From Thermococcus sp. LS1 (GTDB taxonomy: Archaea; Methanobacteriota_B; Thermococci; Thermococcales; Thermococcaceae), in NCBI RefSeq assembly GCF_012027395.1, contig NZ_SNUJ01000001.1, forward strand, positions 496,001-560,000: 64,000 nt of DNA, written 5' to 3'. A program made the position numbers and the translations under genes. Below the pieces are notes generated by a model. That model was not told the DNA's origin. It saw only the letters and a list, made by a program, of their open reading frames with translations, and did not search any database. Below, piece after piece: positions 35,954 through 44,136 of the stretch (positions are counted from its first letter, which is position 1; every line of letters begins with the position of its first letter).

Positions 35954-36697
35954 TCACCTGTTGAGGATGGTGAAGACGCCTATCAGCAGGATTATGATGT
36001 TTATCGCCCTTTTAAGCTTCTCCCTGTCTGCCATCGTGTTCACGTGAGTTCCAAAATAAACGCCGGGCAGAGTACCGAGGATCAGCGCAGCCGCGAGGTG
36101 GTAATCCACGCTTCCTAGGAAGGCATAGTTGAGGAAGCTGAAGGTCGAGAGGGCTAACCCGTAGACTATCGTAACGCCGACAACTTCTTTCGGGTCGAGC
36201 CTTGCCACGTTCATCAGCGTAAAGCTCACTATGACGCCAGCTCCGACGGAGGTGAACTGCACGGTAAGTCCAACGATGAAGCCTAGGAGATAAACGTAAG
36301 CCCACCTCGGCTTTATCGGAACGTGGAGCTCACCCTTGAGAAGGCTCAGAACTGCGCTGATGACCAGAATAAGGCCGAGGAGAAGTGTGAGGTAGTCGTT
36401 GAGGATCTCCTTGTTTATCTCCCTGAGTATCAGTCCACCAAGGGCTATCGCGGGCAGGCTTCCTGCGAAAAGCCTCAGTGATACGTCATACCTTATCCTG
36501 CCCCTCCTGTGGTGGAAGAAGACACCAAAAATCCGCGTTACGGTGGCGTAGAGCAGGTCTGTGCCTACCGCTATAAGCGGCTCCACGCCGAGGAAGATAA
36601 GGGAGGGGGTCATTAGAGCTCCCCCACCTACGCCGGTTAACCCGACGAGGAAGCCCACGAGGAGGCCCAGACCGACGAAGATTATCAGCTCCTCCAT
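35954..36697 (-). CDS. TauE/SafE-family membrane transporter
   Basis: The 247-residue protein has 7-8 membrane segments with the two TauE repeat motifs: GFLVGLTGVGGGALMTPSL near the N-terminus and GFIVGLTVQFTSVGAGVIVS in the second half. The family moves sulfite, sulfonates, sulfoacetate or related anions. In this operon sulfate uptake is the plausible role, by inference. It starts 18 bases after APS kinase, with GGGGAGGGG before the ATG. Confidence 0.85.
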   Translation of the reverse strand: MEELIIFVGLGLLVGFLVGLTGVGGGALMTPSLIFLGVEPLIAVGTDLLYATVTRIFGVFFHHRRGRIRYDVSLRLFAGSLPAIALGGLILREINKEILNDYLTLLLGLILVISAVLSLLKGELHVPIKPRWAYVYLLGFIVGLTVQFTSVGAGVIVSFTLMNVARLDPKEVVGVTIVYGLALSTFSFLNYAFLGSVDYHLAAALILGTLPGVYFGTHVNTMADREKLKRAINIIILLIGVFTILNR

Positions 36698-36715
36698 GCC
36701 CCTCCCCCGTGGGCG

Positions 36716-37261
36716 TCACGGCAGGTACCCAAGCTCCCTGGCCTTCTGAATAACGAGTTCAACTTCTTCCTCAGGCGTCATCTTCGAGCTGTCCACCTTT
36801 ACCTCCGGGTTCTCGGGTTCTTCGTAAACGCCATCGTAGCCGGTGAGACCCTTTATCTCGCCGCGCAGGGCTTTTGCATAGAGCCCCTTCGGGTCGCGCT
36901 GTATTCTGACCTCCAGCGGGGCGTAGACGTAGACCTCTATGAAGTTTCCTATCTCCTTCCTTGCGTGCTCTCTAACTGCCCTATACGGAGAGATCAACGA
37001 GACTATCGCTATAACGCCGTTTCTTGAGAGGAGCTTGGCCATATGGATGACGATTCTGTTGTGCATCTCCCTCGCTTCCTTAGAAAAGCCGAGCTCCGGA
37101 TAGAGCGTCTTCCTTATCGTATCGCCGTCGAGTATTTCCACGCGGTAGCCCATTTCTCTGAGTTTCTTGGCAAGTTTGACAGCTAGAGTAGTCTTTCCGG
37201 CACCGCTCGGCCCCGTGAGCCAGATCGTAAAGCCCTTCTCTAGGTTCCTTAACTCGGACAT
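36716..37261 (-). CDS. cysC: Adenylylsulfate (APS) kinase
   Basis: The 181-residue enzyme has the P-loop GPSGAGKTTLAVKLAKKL (from residue 17), the APS-binding LDGDTIRKTLYPELGFSKEA, IAIVSLISPYRAVREHARKE and the lid region with DPKGLYAKALRGEIKGLTGY. It phosphorylates APS to PAPS. The gene stands three genes downstream of ATP sulfurylase in the same operon. PAPS here would supply the sulfotransferase at 32091 because no PAPS reductase is in the window. Confidence 0.95.
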   Translation of the reverse strand: MSELRNLEKGFTIWLTGPSGAGKTTLAVKLAKKLREMGYRVEILDGDTIRKTLYPELGFSKEAREMHNRIVIHMAKLLSRNGVIAIVSLISPYRAVREHARKEIGNFIEVYVYAPLEVRIQRDPKGLYAKALRGEIKGLTGYDGVYEEPENPEVKVDSSKMTPEEEVELVIQKARELGYLP

Positions 37262-37300
37262 TTCAACTCTCCCCCATTTCAGTGGTCAAAATTTGGGAAC

Positions 37301-38731
37301 TCAGAGGATACTCCTCCCATGCATTCCCGCCAGCGGCTCCTCTATTCCAAAGAGCCTGAGCACCGTCGGCGCGAAGTCGTAGATGGTCAGCTGGGTGTGC
37401 TTTGACTCGTCCATGCCCGGCAGGTACATGGAAAACACTCCAAGCTCCGAGTGGTTCGCATCGTCAGGCCCGGTGTCGTTCTCAGGTAAATAGTTGCTCG
37501 GGTGGCCGAGGGTCCCTGCTGCTCTCCAGTTGAGGTTGTCGAAGTAGACCATAATGTCAGGCTTGCTTCCCTTTGCGACGGGGTAGATGTCCTCAGGGTA
37601 GAAGACCTTCGTGTCCCACTTCTCGCCGTTCGGGCCGCGTATGGACTTTATCATCTCCGCAACCTCATCGCGGACGCTTTCGAACTTTGATAGGGGTATT
37701 CTGCCCTCCTTCTCCCTTCCGAGGACGTTGAGGAAGACACGCGAGTAGTAGCCGCCCCATCCCCAGGCCGTGCTCTCCTTCCAGTCCACGTCCAGCTGCT
37801 CGAAGCGGATTACCTTACCGCTGTGGATAACCTCCGGGTTCCTGACCTTCAGCAGGCCCTCTTCGATGAGCCACTGGTTGACGGCGAAGTTGCCGTGCAT
37901 GCCTTTTATGCCGTGGTCGGAAACTATAAAGACGGCCGTCTCGTCGAGGTCTATGAGCTTGAGCGTCTCGCCTATCTCCTTATCCAGTAGCTTGTAGTAG
38001 TCTGGAATGACGTTCTCGTATTTGTTTCCCTTCCCAGGGTAGAGGTGGTGGTTCTCGTCGAAGTAACGCCAGAAGGCGTGGTGAAGCCTGTCGAGGCCTA
38101 TCTCGACGAAGTGGAAATAGTCCCACTCCTTCTCCTGAAGGAGGTAGCGGATAACCTCGAAGCGCTTCTCCGTCATCTCCCAGATGCCTTCCTTGACCTC
38201 GTCCTTGGCCTCTTTCCTGAAGGGGACGTCGAAGATGTACTCACCGACGAGCCTCTCTATCTCGCCTTTCAGCTCCTTCGGGTATGTGTAATCAACGCTC
38301 GCATCTGGTGTTATGAAGCAGCTAACTAGATGGCCCTTTATCGGCTTTGGCGGGTATGTTGGGGGGACACCAACGATTATCGACCTCTTCCCGCGCTCGC
38401 CGAGGTAGTCCCACACGGTCGGCTCCTTGACTTTCTTGCTGTGGGCTATCCAGTAGTCGGTGTAGCTGTAGCCCGTCCTGTGCCTGAAGCCGTAGAGACC
38501 GAGCTCGCCGGCAGTTTTGCCCGTGACCATGACCATCCACATGGGGATCGTGATCGCCGGGATACCCGTCTTCATGGGGCCGTAAATTGAGCGCTCAAGG
38601 AGCCTCCTGACGTTGGGCATGTCGTCAAGAAAGCGCCCGAAGAGGAGCTCCGGCGGGGCCGAGTCAAGGCCTATCACAAAGACCTTCTTGGTCTCCGTCA
38701 TACCCTCCCTAATCTTCTTCTCAAACTCCAT
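37301..38731 (-). CDS. Type I phosphodiesterase/nucleotide pyrophosphatase-like enzyme of the sulfate operon
   Basis: The ATG at 38731 follows GGGGTGAGAAGT. Metal and nucleophile regions are VIGLDSAPPELLFGRF, PAITIPMWMVMVTGKTAGEL (Thr nucleophile), VEIGLDRLHHAFWRY and IVSDHGIKGMHGNFAVNQ. It is a large cytoplasmic alkaline-phosphatase-superfamily protein with a C-terminal segment ending LFGIEEPLAGMHGRS. It lies directly between the DHH and APS kinase genes, 5 and 39 bases away. It may act on a nucleotide or sulfated/phosphorylated glycan intermediate; the substrate is unknown. Confidence 0.85.
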   Translation of the reverse strand: MEFEKKIREGMTETKKVFVIGLDSAPPELLFGRFLDDMPNVRRLLERSIYGPMKTGIPAITIPMWMVMVTGKTAGELGLYGFRHRTGYSYTDYWIAHSKKVKEPTVWDYLGERGKRSIIVGVPPTYPPKPIKGHLVSCFITPDASVDYTYPKELKGEIERLVGEYIFDVPFRKEAKDEVKEGIWEMTEKRFEVIRYLLQEKEWDYFHFVEIGLDRLHHAFWRYFDENHHLYPGKGNKYENVIPDYYKLLDKEIGETLKLIDLDETAVFIVSDHGIKGMHGNFAVNQWLIEEGLLKVRNPEVIHSGKVIRFEQLDVDWKESTAWGWGGYYSRVFLNVLGREKEGRIPLSKFESVRDEVAEMIKSIRGPNGEKWDTKVFYPEDIYPVAKGSKPDIMVYFDNLNWRAAGTLGHPSNYLPENDTGPDDANHSELGVFSMYLPGMDESKHTQLTIYDFAPTVLRLFGIEEPLAGMHGRSIL

Positions 38732-38736
38732 ACTTC

Positions 38737-39672
38737 TCACCCCAGGTATTCCTCAACGATTTTGAGCGCGTCTTCGATTTTATCCCTCTCACATACGCAA
38801 CCGAGGACTTCCCTCTTGCCCCCGGCATTCGTTCCGAGGACGCGGAGCCTCTCAATGACTTCTGCCATGTTTATCCTTTCGGCTTCCTCCTTCGAGACCC
38901 TGAAGTAGAGCTGAGCCTTCCCGTGGAAGTTCTTATTGACAACGACGGCACCTCTAAAGCCCATTTCCCAGACGAGCCTCCGTGCAACCTTGGAGATTAT
39001 GTTAAACGGACTCTCGAACTCGACTATCGCGAAGCCGTTCCTCTCAGCCACGCTTGAGAGGGCTTCCTCTATTGTGCGTCTTATCTCATCCGCTCGCTTC
39101 ACCCACGGCTCATATTCAAGGAGCTCTTTAGTTTCTTGACTGAGCAGAACTGCAACGGCATCTTCAACGGCTTCTCTGTCCACGGCTATGTAGTTCGAGT
39201 CCATCAGCTCGACGAGCCTTAAAGCTTCCTCCCGTGATAGGCCTTCCCTGTCGAGGAGCTCATTAACGCGAGGAATCTCAAAAGCCCTCTCTCCGATGTC
39301 GCCGACTACGCCAAGGGCGCTCCAGGCGTTCCAGAGGCCGAAGTACTCGGAAACCACCAGCGAGGCGGATGGATAATATTCACCGTCGAGTGAGGGGTTA
39401 ATCTGCTTGACCTTCGGGTTCCTTATCCTCGGCTGCGTGTGATGGTCTATGAAGAGTGTTTCGACGTTTACCTTCTCCACCTCACCCGGAACGTTGAAGT
39501 CCATCACGTAGAGCTTTTCAGCCCCTTCTATTGCCTTCCAGATCCTCTCATCGAAGCGGAACTCGCCTATTGGTGCTGTCATATTTGTGAATTCTTCTAA
39601 ACAGAGTGCTCTGACGAGCAAAGCTGCTGAAGTTATTCCGTCCGTGTCCCAGTGATGAACTATTAGATGCAC
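38737..39672 (-). CDS. DHH-family phosphoesterase
   Basis: Motif I is VHHWDTDGITSAALLVRAL, motif III is TLFIDHHTQP (the DHH motif), SALGVVGDIGER follows, and the C-terminal DHHA1 domain has TNAGGKREVLGC. DHH proteins include RecJ nucleases, cyclic-dinucleotide phosphodiesterases and pAp phosphatases. Being in an operon with ATP sulfurylase and APS kinase, it could hydrolyse the PAP left after sulfotransfer. That is an inference from context only. Confidence 0.85.
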   Translation of the reverse strand: MHLIVHHWDTDGITSAALLVRALCLEEFTNMTAPIGEFRFDERIWKAIEGAEKLYVMDFNVPGEVEKVNVETLFIDHHTQPRIRNPKVKQINPSLDGEYYPSASLVVSEYFGLWNAWSALGVVGDIGERAFEIPRVNELLDREGLSREEALRLVELMDSNYIAVDREAVEDAVAVLLSQETKELLEYEPWVKRADEIRRTIEEALSSVAERNGFAIVEFESPFNIISKVARRLVWEMGFRGAVVVNKNFHGKAQLYFRVSKEEAERINMAEVIERLRVLGTNAGGKREVLGCVCERDKIEDALKIVEEYLG

Positions 39673-39701
39673 CTAACTCACCCCGCAAAAATAAAAGGAG
39701 C

Positions 39702-40841
39702 TCACTCCACGAAGGGCTTCTCAAAGCTCCTTATGACCTCGTAAACCTCGGGCCTCATCATGTATTCTGGCGGCTGCTCGCCGGCCATTATCATCTTCCT
39801 GAGCTTGGTGCCGCTGATTCTGACGTGGAACTCCTCCGGGTGCGGGCATATCTTGGCGTTAACCATTCCGCCGCACTTCCTGCAGTAGAAGGCTTCCCTG
39901 ATGAACATCGGCGTTATGCCGAGGTCGGGGAAGTTGTCAAACATGTCCCAGGCCTCGTAGGGCCCGTAGTAGTCGCCGACACCCGCGTGGTCGCGTCCAA
40001 CAATGAAGTGCGTTGCACCGAAGTTCTTTCTCATTATTGCGTGGTGTATGGCCTCTCTTGGGCCTGCGTAGCGCATCTCATAGCGCACTGTCGCCAGAGT
40101 TGCGGCGTTCTTCGGGTAGTAATGCTCAAACAGAACCTCGTAGGCCTTTATTATGACCTCGTCCCTGTAATCTCCTTTCTTCTTCTTTCCAAGGACGGGA
40201 TTTATGAAGAGGCCGTCGACGAATGTGAGTGCTGCCTTCTGGACGTACTCATGGCCAAGGTGCGGCACGTTCCTCGTCTGGAACGCAACGATGGTCTTCC
40301 AGCCACGCTCCTTGAAGAGGATCCTCGTCTCGACGGGTCTGAGGGTGTACTTGGCGAAGGGGTTTGGAACTTCATTGAGGAGCTCTATCTCACCACCGAC
40401 GAGGTATTCGCCCATGGAATAAACCTTGGCAACGCCCGGATGATTTGGATCGGTGGTCTTGAAGACTTTCTGGGCAAACTCTCTCTTGTCGTAGGTGTAT
40501 ATTTCCTCAACGTGCATCCTTGCAATAGGTATGTCTTCGTAGTAGAGCAAAACCGCGTCTCCCTCGTCAAAGGTCTTCTCCATAACGTCGAGCACTATCG
40601 GAATAGTCCAAGGGGTATCATCGCTCAGACGCATGTGGTCGAGTACACTTTGGAAATCATCGCTTGTGAGAAAGCCTTTCAGGGGAGAATAGACACCATG
40701 GGCGATGTTCTCGAGGTCTATCGCCCTTCCGTGGTCGATCTTAACGGAGGGATACTCCTTCTGCTCGCTCAGAATTCTCTCGCGGGTTCTCTCCGCGACG
40801 AGCCTTCTGACTAACTTGCCTCCGTGGGGCTTCGAGACCAT
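39702..40841 (-). CDS. sat: ATP sulfurylase (sulfate adenylyltransferase)
   Basis: This 379-residue Sat protein has the N-terminal region AIDLENIAHGVYSPLKGFLT, the substrate motifs AFQTRNVPHLGHEYVQKAAL (QxRN and HxxH) and HFIVGRDHAGVGDYYGPYEA. It then has a zinc-like Cys cluster (CRKCGGMVNAKIC), and ends in the IRSFEKPF segment. It makes APS from ATP and sulfate. The ATG follows GAGGTGGTAGC. It is the second gene of the operon, 25 bases after the RHH regulator. Confidence 0.96.
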   Translation of the reverse strand: MVSKPHGGKLVRRLVAERTRERILSEQKEYPSVKIDHGRAIDLENIAHGVYSPLKGFLTSDDFQSVLDHMRLSDDTPWTIPIVLDVMEKTFDEGDAVLLYYEDIPIARMHVEEIYTYDKREFAQKVFKTTDPNHPGVAKVYSMGEYLVGGEIELLNEVPNPFAKYTLRPVETRILFKERGWKTIVAFQTRNVPHLGHEYVQKAALTFVDGLFINPVLGKKKKGDYRDEVIIKAYEVLFEHYYPKNAATLATVRYEMRYAGPREAIHHAIMRKNFGATHFIVGRDHAGVGDYYGPYEAWDMFDNFPDLGITPMFIREAFYCRKCGGMVNAKICPHPEEFHVRISGTKLRKMIMAGEQPPEYMMRPEVYEVIRSFEKPFVE

Positions 40842-40866
40842 GCTACCACCTCAAAAATTTAGGGAA

Positions 40867-41094
40867 TCAGTCGAGGTAGCCCAGAGCCCTGAGCCTCTCT
40901 TTGACCTTCTCCTCTTCTTCCTCTGTGAAGACTTCTTCCTTCTCCTCCTCTTCGAGGCTCGCCAGAACCTCGCGGAGGACGTAGGTAACGTAGTCTGAGA
41001 CGGAAGTGAATCCGGTGCCCTCTATCCTCTTCTTAATCTTGTCGTAGAGGGGCTTTGGTATGGAAACGGTTGTGTACTTCTTTTCGTCAGCCAT
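40867..41094 (-). CDS. Ribbon-helix-helix (CopG/MetJ-like) regulator of the sulfate operon
   Basis: The ATG at 41094 (MADEKKYTTVSIPKPLYDK) follows GGAGGTGT. The 75-residue product begins with the beta-strand KYTTVSIPKPLYDKIKK, then two helices (TGFTSVSDYVTYVLREVLAS) as in RHH DNA-binding proteins, and ends in a very acidic tail (EEEEKEEVFTEEEEEKVKER) with RALGYLD. It is the first gene of a seven-gene operon that includes sat and cysC. Its promoter is covered by four 10-bp phased repeats, so autorepression is likely. Confidence 0.88.
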   Translation of the reverse strand: MADEKKYTTVSIPKPLYDKIKKRIEGTGFTSVSDYVTYVLREVLASLEEEEKEEVFTEEEEEKVKERLRALGYLD

Positions 41095-41110
41095 CCGATA
41101 CACCTCCAGC

Positions 41111-41160
41111 CTTTAATGATATTTAATGACATTTAATTAAATTTCATTAAGGCGTATAAG
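41111..41160 (-). promoter_or_regulatory. Four 10-bp phased repeats plus TATA box: probable RHH operator and operon promoter
   Basis: Plus-strand bases 41111-41150 read as four consecutive 10-mers close to ATTTAATGAN. The first three share TTTAAT exactly and the fourth has TTTCAT. CTTATACGC (minus strand, 41152-41160) is the TATA box, so the repeats cover the expected transcription start of the RHH-sat operon, about 25 bases downstream. A 10-bp period puts each site on the same helix face, as expected for cooperative RHH dimers. Binding is not shown here. Confidence 0.65.
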
Positions 41161-41206
41161 GCTTTCGGTGAGGGAGGGGTATCTTTAAAACCCTCCGGAC
41201 GTATGT

Positions 41207-41271
41207 TATGCTGCGATGATGATTGATGGGCGAACCGAGTGGTGAGGAAGGAAAGGTGATCGCTGAGCATA
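41207..41271 (+). ncRNA. Box C/D sRNA (dual guide), first of a tandem pair
   Basis: C box GATGATGA (41215-41222) is followed by a 12-base guide, D' CCGA (41235-41238), C' GTGGTGA (41239-41245), a 17-base segment, and D box CTGA (41263-41266). Terminal TATGC (41207-41211) pairs exactly with GCATA (41267-41271). The TATA box CTTTAAAAC (41183-41191) is about 25 bases upstream. The D' guide (41223-41234) complements, with one G-U, the archaeal 23S A-loop-side sequence UUCGCCCAUUAA as I recall it. The D guide target is not clear to me. Confidence 0.75.
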
Positions 41272-41300
41272 CCTTTTTAAGGCCCATCCTCCCACTTTTT

Positions 41301-41360
41301 CTGGGATGATGATTTCAGCCTTGCCTGAGGCTTGTGATGAGGGAGTGACGGACTGACCGT
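41301..41360 (+). ncRNA. Box C/D sRNA (dual guide), second of a tandem pair
   Basis: All four boxes are canonical: C GATGATGA (41305-41312), D' CTGA (41325-41328), C' GTGATGA (41334-41340), D CTGA (41353-41356), with two exact 12-base guides. TTTTTAAGG (41274-41282) is the TATA box about 25 bases before the 5' end. The D' guide (41313-41324) is a perfect complement of GCAAGGCUGAAA, the conserved archaeal 16S segment near E. coli position 900. The D guide (41341-41352) complements CCGUCACUCC of helix 44 near 1406 (10 of 12). The rRNA sequences are from memory. Confidence 0.88.
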
Positions 41361-41436
41361 TGACCTTATTTTTATGGCAGTTTAATTAGGAGGCCCGAAT
41401 AAAATTGGAAAACCTAATAAAGTTTGGCGGAAATTC

Positions 41437-41475
41437 TATGCACGGTAACGTTTAAGTATTGTGTGCATATGCACA
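41437..41475 (+). promoter_or_regulatory. Promoter and 14-bp palindrome upstream of the CDF transporter
   Basis: TGTGCATATGCACA (41462-41475) is a perfect 14-bp palindrome covering the expected transcription start, about 20-25 bases after the TATA-like GTTTAAGT (41450-41457). A lone half-site TATGCAC (41437-41443) lies just upstream of the TATA box. The arrangement fits a metal-responsive repressor controlling the CDF gene; the regulator is not identified. Confidence 0.5.
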
Positions 41476-41490
41476 AAAATAGGTGATACG

Positions 41491-42351
41491 ATGAGGGATG
41501 TCTATAAGCCCATCTGGGTTAGCATCGTCGGCAACGTCCTGTTAGCGCTCATCAAAATCATCGTGGGTCTCTGGTACTCCAGTATAGCACTTATATCGGA
41601 CGGCGTTCACTCGCTCTCGGACGTTGTAACGAGCGTTATTGGCTACTTCGGCATAAGGATATCCTCAAAGCCACCGGACGAGAGTCACCCCTTTGGTCAT
41701 TCCCGCTTTGAACCCTTGGTGGCGTTTCTCATCGGTGAAGGCCTTGTTATAGTTGCCTATGAGATTGGTAGGGAGGCTTTTTTTAGAATGCTTTACGGAA
41801 GCATTGTGGAGGTAAATTCCATTATGCTTGCCATCACGATTCTTTCAATCCTTGCGAAGGAGGCCATGGCGCGCTATTCCCTCCACGTCGGCAAGAAGCT
41901 CAACAGCCAGATTTTAATAGCCGATGCCTACCACCACAGGAGCGACGCGCTGAGCAGCGTCGCAGTCTTCATTGGACTGGGAACTCAAAAGCTGGGCTTC
42001 GAATATGGTGATGCCCTGGCTGGTCTGGTGGTTGCGGTTTTCCTAGTTAAGGTTTCCTTTGATATCATTCTTGAGAATATCGGCTACCTCACAGGTCAGG
42101 CGCCCCCCTTCGAGCTCTGCGAAGAGATAAAGCGCAGAGCGCTGAGCGTTCCTAACGTCCTTGGTGTTCACGATTTGAGGGCGCACTACGTTGGGAGCAG
42201 GCTCCACGTCGAGCTGCACATAGAAGTCCCGCCCGAGCTTTCCCTGAAGGAGGCGCACGACGTAAGCGAGGAGGTCAAGAGAAGGATTGAGGAGATTCCA
42301 GAGGTCGATAGGGTCTTCGTGCATGTGGACATAAAGGGGGTTACAAAATAG
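41491..42351 (+). CDS. Cation diffusion facilitator (CDF) family metal transporter
   Basis: The ATG at 41491 follows AGGTGATACG; the in-frame GTG at 41461 would overlap the palindrome and is rejected. The product (286 residues) has six membrane segments, the signature SDGVHSLSDVVTSVIGYFGI with metal-site Asp residues, the second site YHHRSDALSSVAVFIG, and a C-terminal cytoplasmic domain with LHVELHIEVPPELSLKEAHD. CDF proteins export Zn, Mn, Co, Fe or Ni ions in exchange for protons. Metal choice is not predictable from this. Confidence 0.92.
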   Translation: MRDVYKPIWVSIVGNVLLALIKIIVGLWYSSIALISDGVHSLSDVVTSVIGYFGIRISSKPPDESHPFGHSRFEPLVAFLIGEGLVIVAYEIGREAFFRMLYGSIVEVNSIMLAITILSILAKEAMARYSLHVGKKLNSQILIADAYHHRSDALSSVAVFIGLGTQKLGFEYGDALAGLVVAVFLVKVSFDIILENIGYLTGQAPPFELCEEIKRRALSVPNVLGVHDLRAHYVGSRLHVELHIEVPPELSLKEAHDVSEEVKRRIEEIPEVDRVFVHVDIKGVTK

Positions 42352-42384
42352 CTGACAAATAAGAAAGAGAAAAGGATTAGTGGA

Positions 42385-43963
42385 TTATTGCCCTGTTAAA
42401 TCGTCTGAAGTGGGGCATATCCCCGTTCTTGGGTCGCATGGTGGAAGGCTTCCACTGCTATGGATATAAATATCTCCGTACATACCTGCCAGACTGTACT
42501 TGTTGTCCTTATATTGGAACTTGACTTTACTTGAATAGAAAGTTCCGTCCACATACTGGTTTTTGTACTCCTCTTTTAGTTGCAAGTTAAGATGAATTAG
42601 CGAGAACTCCGTGCTGTCAGTATTGAACCCAACTCCCATCGCCATGATGAACGGTGCAATTTCAAGGTTGTTGTAGTCAAGGGTTCCGAGTACCGCCGCC
42701 GACGCTGAGAAGAGGGGAATCGTGTTGGTGGACGACACGAAATCCACGTCGAGTTTTGTCAATCCCCCTGCTGGCTCTCGTGGGTCGTTGGCTCCCAGTA
42801 GCTGTGGACGAACCACATTGTCCTCTCTCCAATACCTCCATATTGGCTTGGCCACCCATGTTCCACGAACTTCTGTAGGCTCATGTCCTCTTCATCGGGC
42901 TTCCCAAGGATTACGTAGGCAACGTCGTCGAGTTTTTGGTAAACGAGACCGTCCCACCAGTAAAGCCTGTATTTTGCCAGCACGACGGTGCCCTTGATGC
43001 CTGCCCCTATTACCGAGGGATTGGAAATCTCCGAGCCCCAAATTGTGATGTGTGATTCCGGAATCGTAAGGTCTTCTGTGTTGATACTATAAGAAGTTCC
43101 TATTATCTCCGCTTCTGTAGAGGAGCTGCTACCTCCTTTTTGTACGGCCGCGGCTGCAGAGAAGATTAGTTCCAGGCTCTGGGTGGTCCTCTGCCGATAC
43201 ATTGTAGTTATGGTAATCCCGTTTATCTTGCTTGTGTCACCAGTGACTTGGAGGGCAACTAGGGGTATTATCGTGTTGGATTTTGAGACTATGGTTTTCT
43301 CCAACTTCCATACCAGGCAAACTTGGTAGCATGACCCAGTCCACGGATCACATTTCCAGTAGCACTGATCATAGTCAAAGCTTGGCGGCCAGTTTTCTGT
43401 GGTTGCTGAAATATTGTTGCCCTTAATCTTTTGGAGTTCTATTGATTTGAGCTTCTCCTCTATCTGGTTTTTGGTGTAGAGAATTTTAGAGCTCCCTCTG
43501 GGTAGCTTCACCTGAATGCTCCTCTTGTCGAGCACTTCTCCCACATTAATCGGCACGGCTTTTATGAAGTATTGCACGTTGTTGTTTTCATCTCGGAGGG
43601 TTCCCAAGAGCAGAAGTGATGCCGACACCGCTCTGGAATCGAGCTTGGCACTTTTCAAGTAAGAACCCCAGAGTTTCATTGCTTTAGTGAGCTGGCTGTA
43701 GCTTATTTTTATCTTATCCTGTCCTGAGAAAGTTCCAAGTTCCATCAGAGAACCGTTTGGAAGAAGGATTGACGCCGTAACTATTCCGTATCCCTTCTCC
43801 GGAAGCTCAATCTCAAGGCTGGGGTCGAGTATGAAGTTCCGCTTGTATTCAACCTTTGCTCCAAGGTACTCCTTGGAGTCTATTGGGATGTTATATACTG
43901 CAGCTCCCGAGGCTATGCTTCCCAAGAATAAAACTACTATTAGTACTATAATAGTTTTTTCAT
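42385..43963 (-). pseudogene. Secreted protein gene broken by two homopolymer frameshifts
   Basis: Read as one gene, it starts at the ATG at 43963 after GAGGTGAT, but ATGAAAAAACT has six A (43955-43960) and hits a stop at codon 5. With a seventh A the frame continues into a signal peptide (TIIVLIVVLFLGSIASGA) and a 400-residue exported protein. A second break lies in a G5 run near 42770, where one added G joins this frame to the C-terminal 140 residues (GGLTKLDVDFVSSTNTIPLF). The exported part has many Cys near the middle (CYWKCDPWTGSCYQVC). Product unrecognised. A TATA-like GTTTTTAAG lies near 44000. Sequencing error is the alternative. Confidence 0.6.
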
Positions 43964-44136
43964 AGCATCACCTCAATATTACAATTCGGAATCGTTCTTA
44001 AAAACTTTTTGATAGTATAAAAAGAGAAGTGCCTAATACGAAAACAATAACTTCCGATTTTAGTACTTCCACTACAACATCAACCCTCTTGTGGTCTTCT
44101 TGTATCCTTGTGTCCAAGATTAATGTTTACACTAAA

